Shown: positions 8,472 to 16,123 of the stretch, piece by piece | How positions within the stretch are numbered: position 1 is the first letter of the stretch | Layout of the letters: each line of letters starts with the position of its first letter | Assembly: GCA_905198575.1 (NCBI GenBank) | Contig: CAJKDC010000059.1 | Span: 1 to 17,693 of the forward strand | From: an uncultured Bacteroides sp. | GTDB lineage: Bacteria; Bacteroidota; Bacteroidia; Bacteroidales; Bacteroidaceae | DNA: 17,693 nt | Direction: 5' to 3' | The notes under the pieces: generated by a model | Seen by the model: the letters and a program-made list of their open reading frames with translations, nothing else | Database searches by the model: none | What the model was told of the DNA's origin: nothing | Program-made: the position numbers and the translations under genes

Positions 8472-9239
8472 ATGAAAAGCATGAAAGTTACGATTTTACA
8501 AAACGATATTTACTGGTCTGATATTTCTGCTAACACACAGCATGTGGATGAAATAATGGATAAGGCCGACAAAGCAGACTTGTATGTACTGCCCGAGATG
8601 TTTTCTACAGGTTTTTGTACACACCCTGAGGGAATAGCCGATAAAAATGGCAGTACGCTAGCGTGGATGCGTAAGAAGGCTGCTGAGAAAGATGCTGCAA
8701 TTGCTGGTAGCATTGCAGTCGAGGAAGATGGAAAATTCTATAATCGTTTTCATTTTGTCTATCCTGATGGGAAGGTTGTTTGTTATAATAAGAAACATCT
8801 GTTTACTTACGGTGGGGAAGACAAACGGTTTATACCGGGTAACGAAAGGGTGATAGCCGAGTATAAAGGTGTACGTATATTGCTGCAGATTTGTTATGAC
8901 TTGCGTTTCCCGGTTTTCTCGCGTAACCGCAATGACTACGATGTTGCGATATATGTAGCCAGTTGGCCTACTCCGCGTGTTGAGGCTTGGAAGGCTCTGC
9001 TCAAGGCACGTGCCATAGAAAACCAGTGCTACGTGCTGGCTGTCAACCGGGTTGGGTCTGATCCGTTCTGTCAGTATTGTGGTGGCAGTGCTGTGATAGA
9101 TCCGTATGGCAAGATTGTATCGGCTTGTGAAGACGGCAAGGAATGTATTGCCGTTGCAGATATTGATATGAAAGAATTATTGGCATTCAGAGAGAAGTTT
9201 CCTGTTTTGGAGGATGCCGACTCATTTAAATTAGACTAA
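8472..9239 (+). CDS. Nitrilase-superfamily amidase, probable omega-amidase (YafV type)
   Basis: A 255-residue cytoplasmic carbon-nitrogen hydrolase. The catalytic triad is visible: E42 in PEMF, K107 in YNKKHLF and C141 in QICYDLRFP. The short length, PEMFSTGF start and CYDLRFP nucleophile motif match the YafV/NIT2 omega-amidase branch, which hydrolyses 2-oxoglutaramate or 2-oxosuccinamate to the dicarboxylic acid and ammonia. It is first in the operon, 12 bases before iorA. In this context it would remove the 2-oxoglutaramate produced when an aminotransferase uses glutamine as donor, pulling transamination forward. ATG 8481 (MKVTILQ) is an equally good start and agrees better with homologues that begin at that point. 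Other amide substrates remain possible. Confidence 0.85.
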   Translation: MKSMKVTILQNDIYWSDISANTQHVDEIMDKADKADLYVLPEMFSTGFCTHPEGIADKNGSTLAWMRKKAAEKDAAIAGSIAVEEDGKFYNRFHFVYPDGKVVCYNKKHLFTYGGEDKRFIPGNERVIAEYKGVRILLQICYDLRFPVFSRNRNDYDVAIYVASWPTPRVEAWKALLKARAIENQCYVLAVNRVGSDPFCQYCGGSAVIDPYGKIVSACEDGKECIAVADIDMKELLAFREKFPVLEDADSFKLD

Positions 9240-9251
9240 CAATCGAATTCT

Positions 9252-10871
9252 ATGGAAAAAATATTATTACTAGGCGATCAGGCTATTGCTTTAGGAGCCA
9301 TTCATGCGGGGATAGCGGGTGTATATGCTTACCCCGGTACTCCTTCAACAGAAATTACCGAGTATATTCAGGAACATCCTTTGGCTAAGGAGAGAAAATT
9401 GCATAGTACATGGTGTACCAATGAAAAAACAGCTATGGAGGCTGCTTTAGGTGTGTCTTATGTGGGTAAGCGTGCACTGGTATGTATGAAACATGTGGGA
9501 ATGAATGTTTGTGCAGATGCCTTTGTTAACTCAGCCATTACAGGTGTGAATGGTGGAGTAGTGGTGTTGGCGGCAGACGACCCTTCAATGCATTCTTCGC
9601 AGAACGAGCAGGATTCCCGTTTTTATGGCAAATTTGCCATGATTCCTATTCTTGAGCCGGCTTCTCAGCAGGAGGCTTATGATATGATGGCTTATGCTTA
9701 CGAATTGTCCGAGCGTGAGGGGTTTCCGGTACTGATGCGTATTACGACCCGCATGGCGCACTCGCGTGCCGCAGTGGCTGTGAAATCAGATTTCCTGAAT
9801 GTTATGTCTACAGGACGTCCTTCTGTTCCTTCTGATTGGGTGTTGCTGCCAGGAAATGCCCGCCGCAGGTATCAGGAAGTAATTGCTGCCCAGCCCACTT
9901 TAGCACGTTTGTCTGAGGATTCTCCTTTTAATGATTATAAACCGCAGACTGGTAATGAAAATAAGGCGAAGCTGGGTATTCTGGCGTGTGGTATTGGTTA
10001 TAATTACGTGATGGAAAATTATCCGGATGGATGTCCTTATCCGGTTTTGAAGATTGCTCAATATCCTTTGCCTTCGGATAAGTTGCTGGCTTTGGCTGAG
10101 TCGTGCGAGTCGCTGCTGGTTGTAGAAGACGGACAGCCTTTTGTGGAGGAGCAGCTTAAAGGGATTTTGCCTGGAAAATATATCGTAAAGGGCCGCCTTA
10201 GTGGTGACCTTCCTCGTACGGGTGAGCTGACCCCCGACAGTGTGCGTCTGGCATTGGGCTTACAGCCGGTTTCGGTTTATGCTGCAGCCCAGAACATTGT
10301 CCCCCGTCCGCCAGCATTGTGCAACGGATGTGGTCACCGCGATGTGTACGATGCACTGAACCGTGTGGCTGCACAATACCCTGATGCCAAAATTTTTGGA
10401 GACATCGGCTGTTATACTCTAGGGGCACTTCCACCTTTCCGTACGCTGAGCAGTTGTGTGGATATGGGTGCTTCTATTACGATGGCAAAGGGGGCTGCTG
10501 ATGCAGGACTTTTCCCTGCCATTGCGGTGATTGGAGATTCTACGTTCACACACTCTGGAATGACCGGATTGCTGGATGCAGTAAACGATAAGGCCAACAT
10601 TACCGTTATTATTTCCGACAATCTTACTACGGCAATGACAGGTGGACAGGATTCGGCCGGAACTAATAAGTTCGAGGCAATCTGTCTGGGATTGGGAGTT
10701 GAGCCGGAGCATGTGCGTGTCGTAGTCCCGTTACCTAAGAACATGGAGGAAATCACACGCATCCTTAAAGAGGAGATAGAGTACAATGGAGTTTCTGTCA
10801 TTATTCCACGTCGTGAATGTATGCAGACACTTAACCGTAAGTTAAAACAGAAAAGAGCAGCAAAAGCATGA
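9252..10871 (+). CDS. iorA: Indolepyruvate (aryl-pyruvate) ferredoxin oxidoreductase, alpha subunit
   Basis: This 539-residue TPP-dependent subunit interconverts aryl pyruvate plus CoA and aryl-acetyl-CoA plus CO2 using ferredoxin. Residues 1-170 form the pyrimidine-binding domain (YPGTPSTE near the start). Residues about 340-530 form the pyrophosphate domain with GDS at 428-430 followed by a TPP/Mg segment ending in DNLTTAMTGGQ. Four cysteines suit the cluster next to TPP: C357 and C360 (CNGC), C387 (DIGC) and C523 (RREC). The archaeal enzyme is about 100 residues longer and ends in a two-cluster ferredoxin domain, which is missing here: the protein stops at a basic tail. Electrons must therefore pass straight from the single cluster to a separate ferredoxin. 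It overlaps iorB by 4 bases (ATGA), suggesting translational coupling. Confidence 0.93.
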   Translation: MEKILLLGDQAIALGAIHAGIAGVYAYPGTPSTEITEYIQEHPLAKERKLHSTWCTNEKTAMEAALGVSYVGKRALVCMKHVGMNVCADAFVNSAITGVNGGVVVLAADDPSMHSSQNEQDSRFYGKFAMIPILEPASQQEAYDMMAYAYELSEREGFPVLMRITTRMAHSRAAVAVKSDFLNVMSTGRPSVPSDWVLLPGNARRRYQEVIAAQPTLARLSEDSPFNDYKPQTGNENKAKLGILACGIGYNYVMENYPDGCPYPVLKIAQYPLPSDKLLALAESCESLLVVEDGQPFVEEQLKGILPGKYIVKGRLSGDLPRTGELTPDSVRLALGLQPVSVYAAAQNIVPRPPALCNGCGHRDVYDALNRVAAQYPDAKIFGDIGCYTLGALPPFRTLSSCVDMGASITMAKGAADAGLFPAIAVIGDSTFTHSGMTGLLDAVNDKANITVIISDNLTTAMTGGQDSAGTNKFEAICLGLGVEPEHVRVVVPLPKNMEEITRILKEEIEYNGVSVIIPRRECMQTLNRKLKQKRAAKA

Positions 10872-11458
10872 AAACAGATATAATTTTATCAGGCGTAGGA
10901 GGACAGGGTATTCTTTCTATTGCTACAATTATAGGTGAAGCAGCGACACGTTTGGGGTTGACACTGAAACAGGCTGAAGTACACGGTATGAGCCAGCGTG
11001 GGGGAGATGTGCAGTCTAATCTGCGTTTGTCTGACCAGCCGATTGCATCCGATTTGATACCGTTGGGCATGGCAGATATTATTCTATCATTGGAGCCGAT
11101 GGAGGCTTTGCGTTATCTTCCTTATCTTTCTAAAGAAGGATGGATTATTACTTCGTCTGCGCCTTTCATCAATATTCCTAATTATCCTGACACCGAACAG
11201 TTGATGCAGGAACTGAACAGTTTGCCGCATGTTGTGGCACTGGATGTGGATGCTATTGCGAAAGAGAATAACATGCCGCGGTGCGGTAATGTGATTTTGC
11301 TGGGTGCGGCAGCTGTCTTTCTGAAGATTATCGATACCGATGAGTTGTATCATAGTATTGAGCGGATATTCCGGTCGAAGGGGGAAGCTGTTGTAGAAAT
11401 GAATCACCGTGCTTTTAAGATAGGTTATGAATATGCACAACAATTAATGAAGGAATAG
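10868..11458 (+). CDS. iorB: Indolepyruvate ferredoxin oxidoreductase, beta (gamma-domain) subunit
   Basis: A 196-residue partner of IorA, equivalent to the gamma domain of 2-oxoacid:ferredoxin oxidoreductases that helps bind CoA. The hallmark GVGGQG lies at 9-14, followed by a conserved EVHGMSQRGG segment near residue 40. Length is normal for the family. Its ATG overlaps the iorA stop codon (ATGA), and it ends 4 bases before the aminotransferase start, so the three are surely co-transcribed. No cysteine cluster motif is present, as expected. Confidence 0.93.
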   Translation: MKTDIILSGVGGQGILSIATIIGEAATRLGLTLKQAEVHGMSQRGGDVQSNLRLSDQPIASDLIPLGMADIILSLEPMEALRYLPYLSKEGWIITSSAPFINIPNYPDTEQLMQELNSLPHVVALDVDAIAKENNMPRCGNVILLGAAAVFLKIIDTDELYHSIERIFRSKGEAVVEMNHRAFKIGYEYAQQLMKE

Positions 11459-11462
11459 CCAT

Positions 11463-12779
11463 ATGAGTAAGGTGTTTAGTGAAGAGCTGGTAGCACAGGT
11501 TGTTAAGGAGATGAAAGTAGCCGACCTTTCTAATGCTACCATTGGTGATGTCTTGCTGGTTGCTTCTTGTCTGGAGCAGCTTACGGGTATTCCTTTTGTG
11601 CGTATGGACCAGGGGTCTCCGGGACTTCCTGCCAATAGAGTGGGTATTGAGGCTGAAAAGGCAGCGCTTGATAAAGGATTGGGTGCACAATATCCGGCGG
11701 CAGCTGGGGTGGCCGAACTGAAGGAGGCTGCATCTCGTTTCATAAAGGCTTTTATCGATATTGATATTTCTCCGCGTGCATGTTTGCCTACAACAGGGTC
11801 TGTGGCCGGTTCGTTCGGTGCATTTATAGCATGTACACAGCGCATTCCCGGTAAAGACAAGGTTTTATTTATTGACCCGGGGTTCCCTATCCAGAAGTCG
11901 CAGCTTCGCATCCTGGGTATTCAGTGGAAACTGTTTGATATTCATGATTATCGCGGACAGGCTTTGCGTGGAAAGTTGGAAGAGTTCCTGCGGGAGGGCG
12001 ATATAGCTGCCATTGTTTATTCTAATCCTAATAATCCGGCTTGGATTTGTTTGGAGGAGGAGGAGCTGCAGATTATCGGTGAACTTGCTACGCGTTACGA
12101 TACGATTGTGATGGAAGACCAGGCCTACTTCTGTATGGACTTCCGTCATCCTTTCGGTCGTCCTTATCAGGCTCCGTTTGTGCCTACGGTGGCTCGTTAT
12201 ACGGATAACTATATATTGTTCTTGTCTGCTTCGAAGATATTCAGCTATGCCGGACAGCGTATTGCCTTGGCTTGTGTGTCCGATAAATTGTTCGACAAGC
12301 AGTATCCTGCATTGGCAGAGCGCTATGAGGATTCCGGGGTATTCGGACCTACTTTCATTGCATCGATTATGTATATGATTACTTCCGGATGTACAGCTAC
12401 TACTCAATATGGCTTGGCCGAGATGCTGAATCAGTCGGTCGAAGGTAAGATTGATTTTGTGGCCGATACCCGTGAATACGAGCGCAGGGCAGCACGCATG
12501 AAGAAAATCTTTACCGATAACGGATTTTCCATCGTCTACGATCGTGATGTGACTCAGAAGGTGGGCGACGGTTTCTTCTTTACGCTGGGTTATCCGGGCT
12601 TGACAGGAGGCGAACTGTTGTGCGAGTTGATGTATTACGGTGTCAGCAGCATTTCGCTGGCTACTACCGGAAGCGACCAGCAGGGTGTGAGGGCTTGTAC
12701 ATCGCGTATGCGTGAAGAATTGTATCCGGTATTGGAAGAGCGTATGAAGGCTTTCAGAGCCGACCATCCGATAGATTGA
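11463..12779 (+). CDS. Class I/II PLP-dependent aminotransferase (likely aryl-pyruvate specific)
   Basis: A 438-residue fold-type I aminotransferase. The PLP lysine is K258 in SASKIFSYAGQR. Other cofactor motifs seen are SNPNNP (about residue 184) and an EDQAYF stretch with the PLP-ring Asp. The C-terminal GSDQQGVRAC segment corresponds to the region holding the substrate-carboxylate Arg. It is somewhat longer than the usual 390 residues because of the N-terminal extension. Position directly after iorB, and before paaK, makes phenylpyruvate, hydroxyphenylpyruvate or indolepyruvate the expected keto acid. The amino donor is unknown: glutamate is the default, glutamine is suggested by the omega-amidase in the same operon. 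Substrate assignment is from context, fold assignment from sequence. Confidence 0.9.
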   Translation: MSKVFSEELVAQVVKEMKVADLSNATIGDVLLVASCLEQLTGIPFVRMDQGSPGLPANRVGIEAEKAALDKGLGAQYPAAAGVAELKEAASRFIKAFIDIDISPRACLPTTGSVAGSFGAFIACTQRIPGKDKVLFIDPGFPIQKSQLRILGIQWKLFDIHDYRGQALRGKLEEFLREGDIAAIVYSNPNNPAWICLEEEELQIIGELATRYDTIVMEDQAYFCMDFRHPFGRPYQAPFVPTVARYTDNYILFLSASKIFSYAGQRIALACVSDKLFDKQYPALAERYEDSGVFGPTFIASIMYMITSGCTATTQYGLAEMLNQSVEGKIDFVADTREYERRAARMKKIFTDNGFSIVYDRDVTQKVGDGFFFTLGYPGLTGGELLCELMYYGVSSISLATTGSDQQGVRACTSRMREELYPVLEERMKAFRADHPID

Positions 12780-12828
12780 TAAACAAAATATTACACACAA
12801 ATAACTGACTTTAAATTGAAATACGATT

Positions 12829-14130
12829 ATGATTTGGAACACGAATAAAGAGTGCATGGACCCGGAGCAGATGCGCGAGCTGCAGGGAAAGCGTTTACAG
12901 AAGTTGGTGGATTATGTATACCACAATACGCCATTCTATAGAAAGAAAATGCAGGAGATGGATTTGTTGCCCGGAGATATCAAGTCTATCGATGATATTG
13001 TGAAACTCCCTTTTACTACCAAGCAGGACCTGCGCGATAATTATCCTTATGGCCTGATGGCTGCCCCCAAGTCGGAGATTGTGCGTGTGCATGCTTCTTC
13101 GGGAACTACGGGTAATCCTACTGTAGTAGGTTATACGCGTAAGGATTTGGAAATCTGGAAGGAGGCGATTGCCCGTTCGCTTACGGCTTATGGTATTACA
13201 CGCGAAGATACTGTTTCTGTAGGTTATGGCTATGGACTGTTCACTGGCGGACTGGGAGCGCATTATGGGGTAGAGCATATTGGTGCTACTGTGATACCGA
13301 CTTCTACCGGAAATACGGAAAAGCATATTCGCCTGTTGCGCGACCTTCAGATTACCGGACTGGCTTGTACTCCTTCGTATGCTTTGTATTTGGCTGAGGC
13401 TTTGGATAAGGCCGGACTGTCGAAAAAAGATATTTTCTTGCGGGTAGGTATTTTTGGTGCTGAGCCGTGGACCGAGAATATGCGTCGTGAAATAGAGGAC
13501 CGTCTGGGTATTAACGGATATAATATTTATGGATTGAGTGAAATTATCGGTCCGGGTGTTGCCCATGAGTGTGAGTGTAAAAACGGCTCGCATATAGCTG
13601 AGGACCATTTCTACCCCGAAATTATTTCACCCGATACGCTGGAACCGCTTCCTAGAGGCCAGGTTGGCGAAATGGTATTTACCACGCTTACTAAAGAGGG
13701 TATGCCGCTGCTGCGTTATCGTACAAAAGACTTGACCTCACTGATGGAAGGCACTTGTCCGTGTGGCCGTACTACCGTACGTATGACTCCGATTATGGGA
13801 CGTAGTGACGATATGCTTATTATCCGTGGTATTAATGTATTCCCGTCGCAGGTAGAAAGTGTAATCCTCGAAATGAAAGAGTTCGAACCGCATTACCTGC
13901 TGGTTGTAGACCGTGTCAAAAATCTGGATACCTTGCAGGTGCAGGTGGAAGTTCGCAGAGATTTCTTTACAGACGATATTGGCTCGATGCTGAATCTGAA
14001 GAAAGCACTTTCCGACAGACTGAAGAGTGTCCTGTCTATCAGTGCGGATGTGAAGCTTGTAGAGCCTAACAGCATTGCACGCAGTGAAGGAAAGTCTAAA
14101 CGGGTGATAGATAAGCGAGTTTTAGTTTAA
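12829..14130 (+). CDS. paaK: Phenylacetate--CoA ligase (AMP-forming)
   Basis: A 433-residue adenylate-forming ligase making aryl-acetyl-CoA from aryl acetate, ATP and CoA. It has the P-loop SSGTTGNPT (90-98), the YGLSE substrate/adenine motif, a YRTKDLT motif and a C-terminal GRSDDML...RGINVFP segment as in PaaK. CPCGRT provides a cysteine pair of the kind often seen in the family. Size is typical (about 430). It begins 49 bases after the aminotransferase; no promoter is apparent in that gap. PPi release makes this step effectively irreversible, which favours uptake of aryl acetates rather than their production. Phenylacetate, 4-hydroxyphenylacetate and indole-3-acetate are all plausible substrates, since IorAB-linked ligases are often broad. 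Confidence 0.93.
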   Translation: MIWNTNKECMDPEQMRELQGKRLQKLVDYVYHNTPFYRKKMQEMDLLPGDIKSIDDIVKLPFTTKQDLRDNYPYGLMAAPKSEIVRVHASSGTTGNPTVVGYTRKDLEIWKEAIARSLTAYGITREDTVSVGYGYGLFTGGLGAHYGVEHIGATVIPTSTGNTEKHIRLLRDLQITGLACTPSYALYLAEALDKAGLSKKDIFLRVGIFGAEPWTENMRREIEDRLGINGYNIYGLSEIIGPGVAHECECKNGSHIAEDHFYPEIISPDTLEPLPRGQVGEMVFTTLTKEGMPLLRYRTKDLTSLMEGTCPCGRTTVRMTPIMGRSDDMLIIRGINVFPSQVESVILEMKEFEPHYLLVVDRVKNLDTLQVQVEVRRDFFTDDIGSMLNLKKALSDRLKSVLSISADVKLVEPNSIARSEGKSKRVIDKRVLV

Positions 14131-14148
14131 TATATAAATTAGATAGCT

Positions 14149-14565
14149 ATGACAATAAAGCAACTCTCTGTTTTTCTGGAGAATAAAACCGGAAGAATAA
14201 ACGATGTAGTACGTACATTGGGAAAAAATGATATAAATATGCATGCATTCAGCATGGCCGAAACAGCGGACTTTGGTATTCTTCGCCTTATTGTGTCGGA
14301 TGTGGAGAAAGCTGTTGAGGTGTTACGTGCGCAGGATTTTGCAGTTATGTCTACCGACGTGGTTTGCCTGAGTTGTGCCAATGTGCCGGGCTCACTGGCC
14401 GAGGTTTTGGAATGCCTCGCTGCCGAGAATGTTTTTATAGAGTATATGTATGCTTTTGCACAAAAGGATACAGCCAATGTGGTGATAAAGCCTAATAATA
14501 TCCCTCATTGTCTGGAAGTCCTTAAAGCTCATCAGTGTAATGTGCTGAATAAGGAAAAATTATAA
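14149..14565 (+). CDS. Tandem ACT-domain protein (COG4747-like)
   Basis: A 138-residue small-molecule sensor with two ACT domains in tandem: about 3-66 and 70-135. Each starts with the loop that contacts ligand, ENKTGRI in the first and ANVPGSLAEV in the second. No catalytic or DNA-binding domain is attached. It lies 18 bases after paaK and is the last gene before the operon terminator. Standalone double-ACT proteins are commonly found beside paaK/iorAB; the family usually binds amino acids. A role in feedback control by phenylalanine, tyrosine or tryptophan, acting on a partner protein, is inferred. Confidence 0.88.
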   Translation: MTIKQLSVFLENKTGRINDVVRTLGKNDINMHAFSMAETADFGILRLIVSDVEKAVEVLRAQDFAVMSTDVVCLSCANVPGSLAEVLECLAAENVFIEYMYAFAQKDTANVVIKPNNIPHCLEVLKAHQCNVLNKEKL

Positions 14566-14584
14566 TAGCCTGTCTGGTATTGTT

Positions 14585-14636
14585 GAGCCACAGTTTCTTC
14601 ATCGTAGGGGATGAAAAGGACTGTGGCTCTTTTTTT
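14585..14636 (+). terminator. Strong intrinsic terminator of the aromatic operon
   Basis: GAGCCACAGT (14585-14594) pairs perfectly with ACTGTGGCTC (14620-14629). The inner bases extend the helix (TTCATC with GATGAA), and seven T follow (14630-14636). It ends two bases before the stop codon of the convergent acetyltransferase gene and has no T-run on the minus side. Confidence 0.9.
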
Positions 14637-14638
14637 GT

Positions 14639-15085
14639 TTAGATTTTCTTTTTGATTTCCATTTTGTAGACGTTGGTCTCTTTGGGGGTAAAGCCTAGGG
14701 ATTTATATAAGGCATTAGCTGCTATTCTTTTAGGGTTGGATGTTAGCATTAAAGTTGTGTTCTCCTCCAGAGATAATTTGTCGAGCATATCCTGCAACAT
14801 TTTTCTACCCAGGCCTGCGCCTCTGAATTTTTCATTTACCACCACATCTTCAATCCATGTTTTCCGCCCTGTGGGAGCTTCGTAGCTGCCGGTTGTAATC
14901 ATCCCGTATACTTGTTCTCCTTTTTGGAAGAAGTACAAGTGACTATCTTTGTTATCGATAATAGTTTGCAGCTTTTCCTTTGTAAAAGAAATAGGGGAGG
15001 AAGTCAGCTGATTAAGCAGCCCTTGCACAGTCTTTACATTTTCATCGGTGACGTCCGATACTTCTTTTAATTGAAAATTTTCCAT
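14639..15085 (-). CDS. GNAT-family N-acetyltransferase
   Basis: A 148-residue acetyl-CoA-dependent acyltransferase. Motif A is clear: IEDVVVNEKF followed by the acetyl-CoA pyrophosphate loop R88-G-A-G-L-G93. A later ALYKSLGF (motif B) closes the fold. Length is normal and there is no signal peptide. It is transcribed on its own from TATCTTTG at 15124-15117. Substrate cannot be deduced; small molecules and protein N-termini are both possible. Its 3' end abuts the aromatic operon terminator, with no terminator of its own visible. Confidence 0.9.
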   Translation of the reverse strand: MENFQLKEVSDVTDENVKTVQGLLNQLTSSPISFTKEKLQTIIDNKDSHLYFFQKGEQVYGMITTGSYEAPTGRKTWIEDVVVNEKFRGAGLGRKMLQDMLDKLSLEENTTLMLTSNPKRIAANALYKSLGFTPKETNVYKMEIKKKI

Positions 15086-15116
15086 ATTTTAAGCTTATTG
15101 AAAGATTATCGTATCG

Positions 15117-15124
15117 CAAAGATA
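15117..15124 (-). promoter_or_regulatory. -7 box of the GNAT gene
   Basis: On the minus strand TATCTTTG lies 32 bases before the ATG (15085), a full match to TAnnTTTG. The -33 region has only a TTCG-like element, so the promoter may be moderate. Confidence 0.6.
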
Positions 15125-15177
15125 GTCTATTTTGGAATTACGGACGAATGACGATGCAATATCTTGGATGATTTCCT

Positions 15178-15996
15178 TTAGTCTTTCAGTTTGAGATAAT
15201 CCTCGTCCGAAACTGCTTCCAGCCATTCGTTGGCGGTATCTTTACCGTCCAGCTCAAAAGCAAGATGGGCAAACCAGCTGTCTGATGTGGCACCGTGCCA
15301 ATGCTTTACGTTGGCAGGAATATGGATAACAGTACCGGGGAGTATTTTTACTGCTGGTTTTCCTTCTTCCTGATACCAGCCTTGTCCGGCTACTCCAATC
15401 AGCATTTGTCCTCCTCCTTCGGTTGCCTTGTGGATGTGCCAGTTGTTGCGGCACCCGGGCTCGAAAGTGACGTTGAATATTTTCATTTGTTCGTTTGAGA
15501 TAGGTGCCAGATAACTGTTGCCGGTAAAGTAGGCTGCAAATGCAGTGTTGGGCTCACCAATCGGGAATATCATTTCTCGTTGGAAAGCTTCTTTGGCGTT
15601 CTGAGCGGTCTCGTCTTCTGCCCACACATTTTTTGCAAGGTTGAAAGCTGCCCATGCTTTTGGCCAGCCTGCATAGAAACCGATGTGTGTAATGATTTCT
15701 GCAATCTCAGTACGGGTTATACCGTTGTTTTTGGCCGACTGCAGGTGATAGGTAAGCGAGTTGTCTGTAATTCCTTGGCTGATAAGGGAGGTGATAGTGA
15801 CCAGACTACGGTCGCGCAACCCTAGTTTGTCTGTACGGCTCCATACTTCTCCAAAAAGGACATCATCATTAAGCTCTGCAAATTTTGGCGCGAAGTTTCC
15901 TAATTGGTCGCGCCCTGCTGTCTGTACTATTTTTTCTTGTGCCATAACGTTGGATGTTAAAAAGCTAAATACCGAAATAAAAATTATTTTGTTCAT
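15178..15996 (-). CDS. Exported carboxymuconolactone decarboxylase-like/cupin fusion protein
   Basis: A 272-residue protein with an N-terminal signal peptide (about residues 1-19, ending MAQ) directing it to the periplasm. Residues about 35-125 form a carboxymuconolactone decarboxylase-like helical domain, with a GWP motif at 110-112 and no CxxC, so it is not an AhpD-type peroxidase. Residues about 170-250 form a cupin domain with metal-ligand candidates H187 and H189 (WHIH) and H232 or H234 (KHWH). I recall this two-domain arrangement from other bacteria, usually near oxidative-stress or quinone-reactive genes, but its reaction is not known. It has its own promoter at 16047-16075. The signal peptide is the unusual point, since both domains are usually cytoplasmic. 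Confidence 0.88.
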   Translation of the reverse strand: MNKIIFISVFSFLTSNVMAQEKIVQTAGRDQLGNFAPKFAELNDDVLFGEVWSRTDKLGLRDRSLVTITSLISQGITDNSLTYHLQSAKNNGITRTEIAEIITHIGFYAGWPKAWAAFNLAKNVWAEDETAQNAKEAFQREMIFPIGEPNTAFAAYFTGNSYLAPISNEQMKIFNVTFEPGCRNNWHIHKATEGGGQMLIGVAGQGWYQEEGKPAVKILPGTVIHIPANVKHWHGATSDSWFAHLAFELDGKDTANEWLEAVSDEDYLKLKD

Positions 15997-16046
15997 AACC
16001 GTTGGATTTATCTGTCCGTTGTTACTTCAAAGCTTATTGTTTTGCA

Positions 16047-16075
16047 CAAAATTACTGGATTCACCCCAAAGACAA
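16047..16075 (-). promoter_or_regulatory. Promoter of the CMD-cupin gene
   Basis: On the minus strand TTG (16075-16073), 18 bases, TAATTTTG (16054-16047). Transcription would begin near 16040, about 45 bases before the ATG. Confidence 0.6.
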
Positions 16076-16084
16076 CGTAACGAT

Positions 16085-16107
16085 AAATGGGAACTTTGTA
16101 CCCATTT
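16085..16107. repeat. 7-bp inverted repeat upstream of the CMD-cupin promoter
   Basis: AAATGGG (16085-16091) and CCCATTT (16101-16107) are exact inverted repeats with a 9-base spacer. The centre is about 56 bases upstream of the predicted start of the CMD-cupin transcript, as expected of an activator site. It also lies 17 bases after the stop of the CLC gene but has no T-tract on either side, so it is a poor intrinsic terminator. Confidence 0.4.
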
Positions 16108-16123
16108 TACGGATATGAAATTT

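Noticed and set aside
12780..12828. Possible promoter between aminotransferase and paaK
   Set aside because: No TAnnTTTG element occurs in the 49-base gap, so read-through from the operon promoter is preferred.
11865..12857. 330-codon open frame on the minus strand opposite the aminotransferase
   Set aside because: Composition is rich in Ser, Ile, His and Arg with no domain; the plus-strand frame has clear PLP motifs and operon context.
12895..13608. 237-codon open frame opposite paaK
   Set aside because: It is a shadow of paaK with no recognisable motif and biased composition.
16085..16107. Intrinsic terminator for the CLC gene
   Set aside because: Stem of only 7 pairs and no T-run on either strand; kept instead as a dyad of unknown role.
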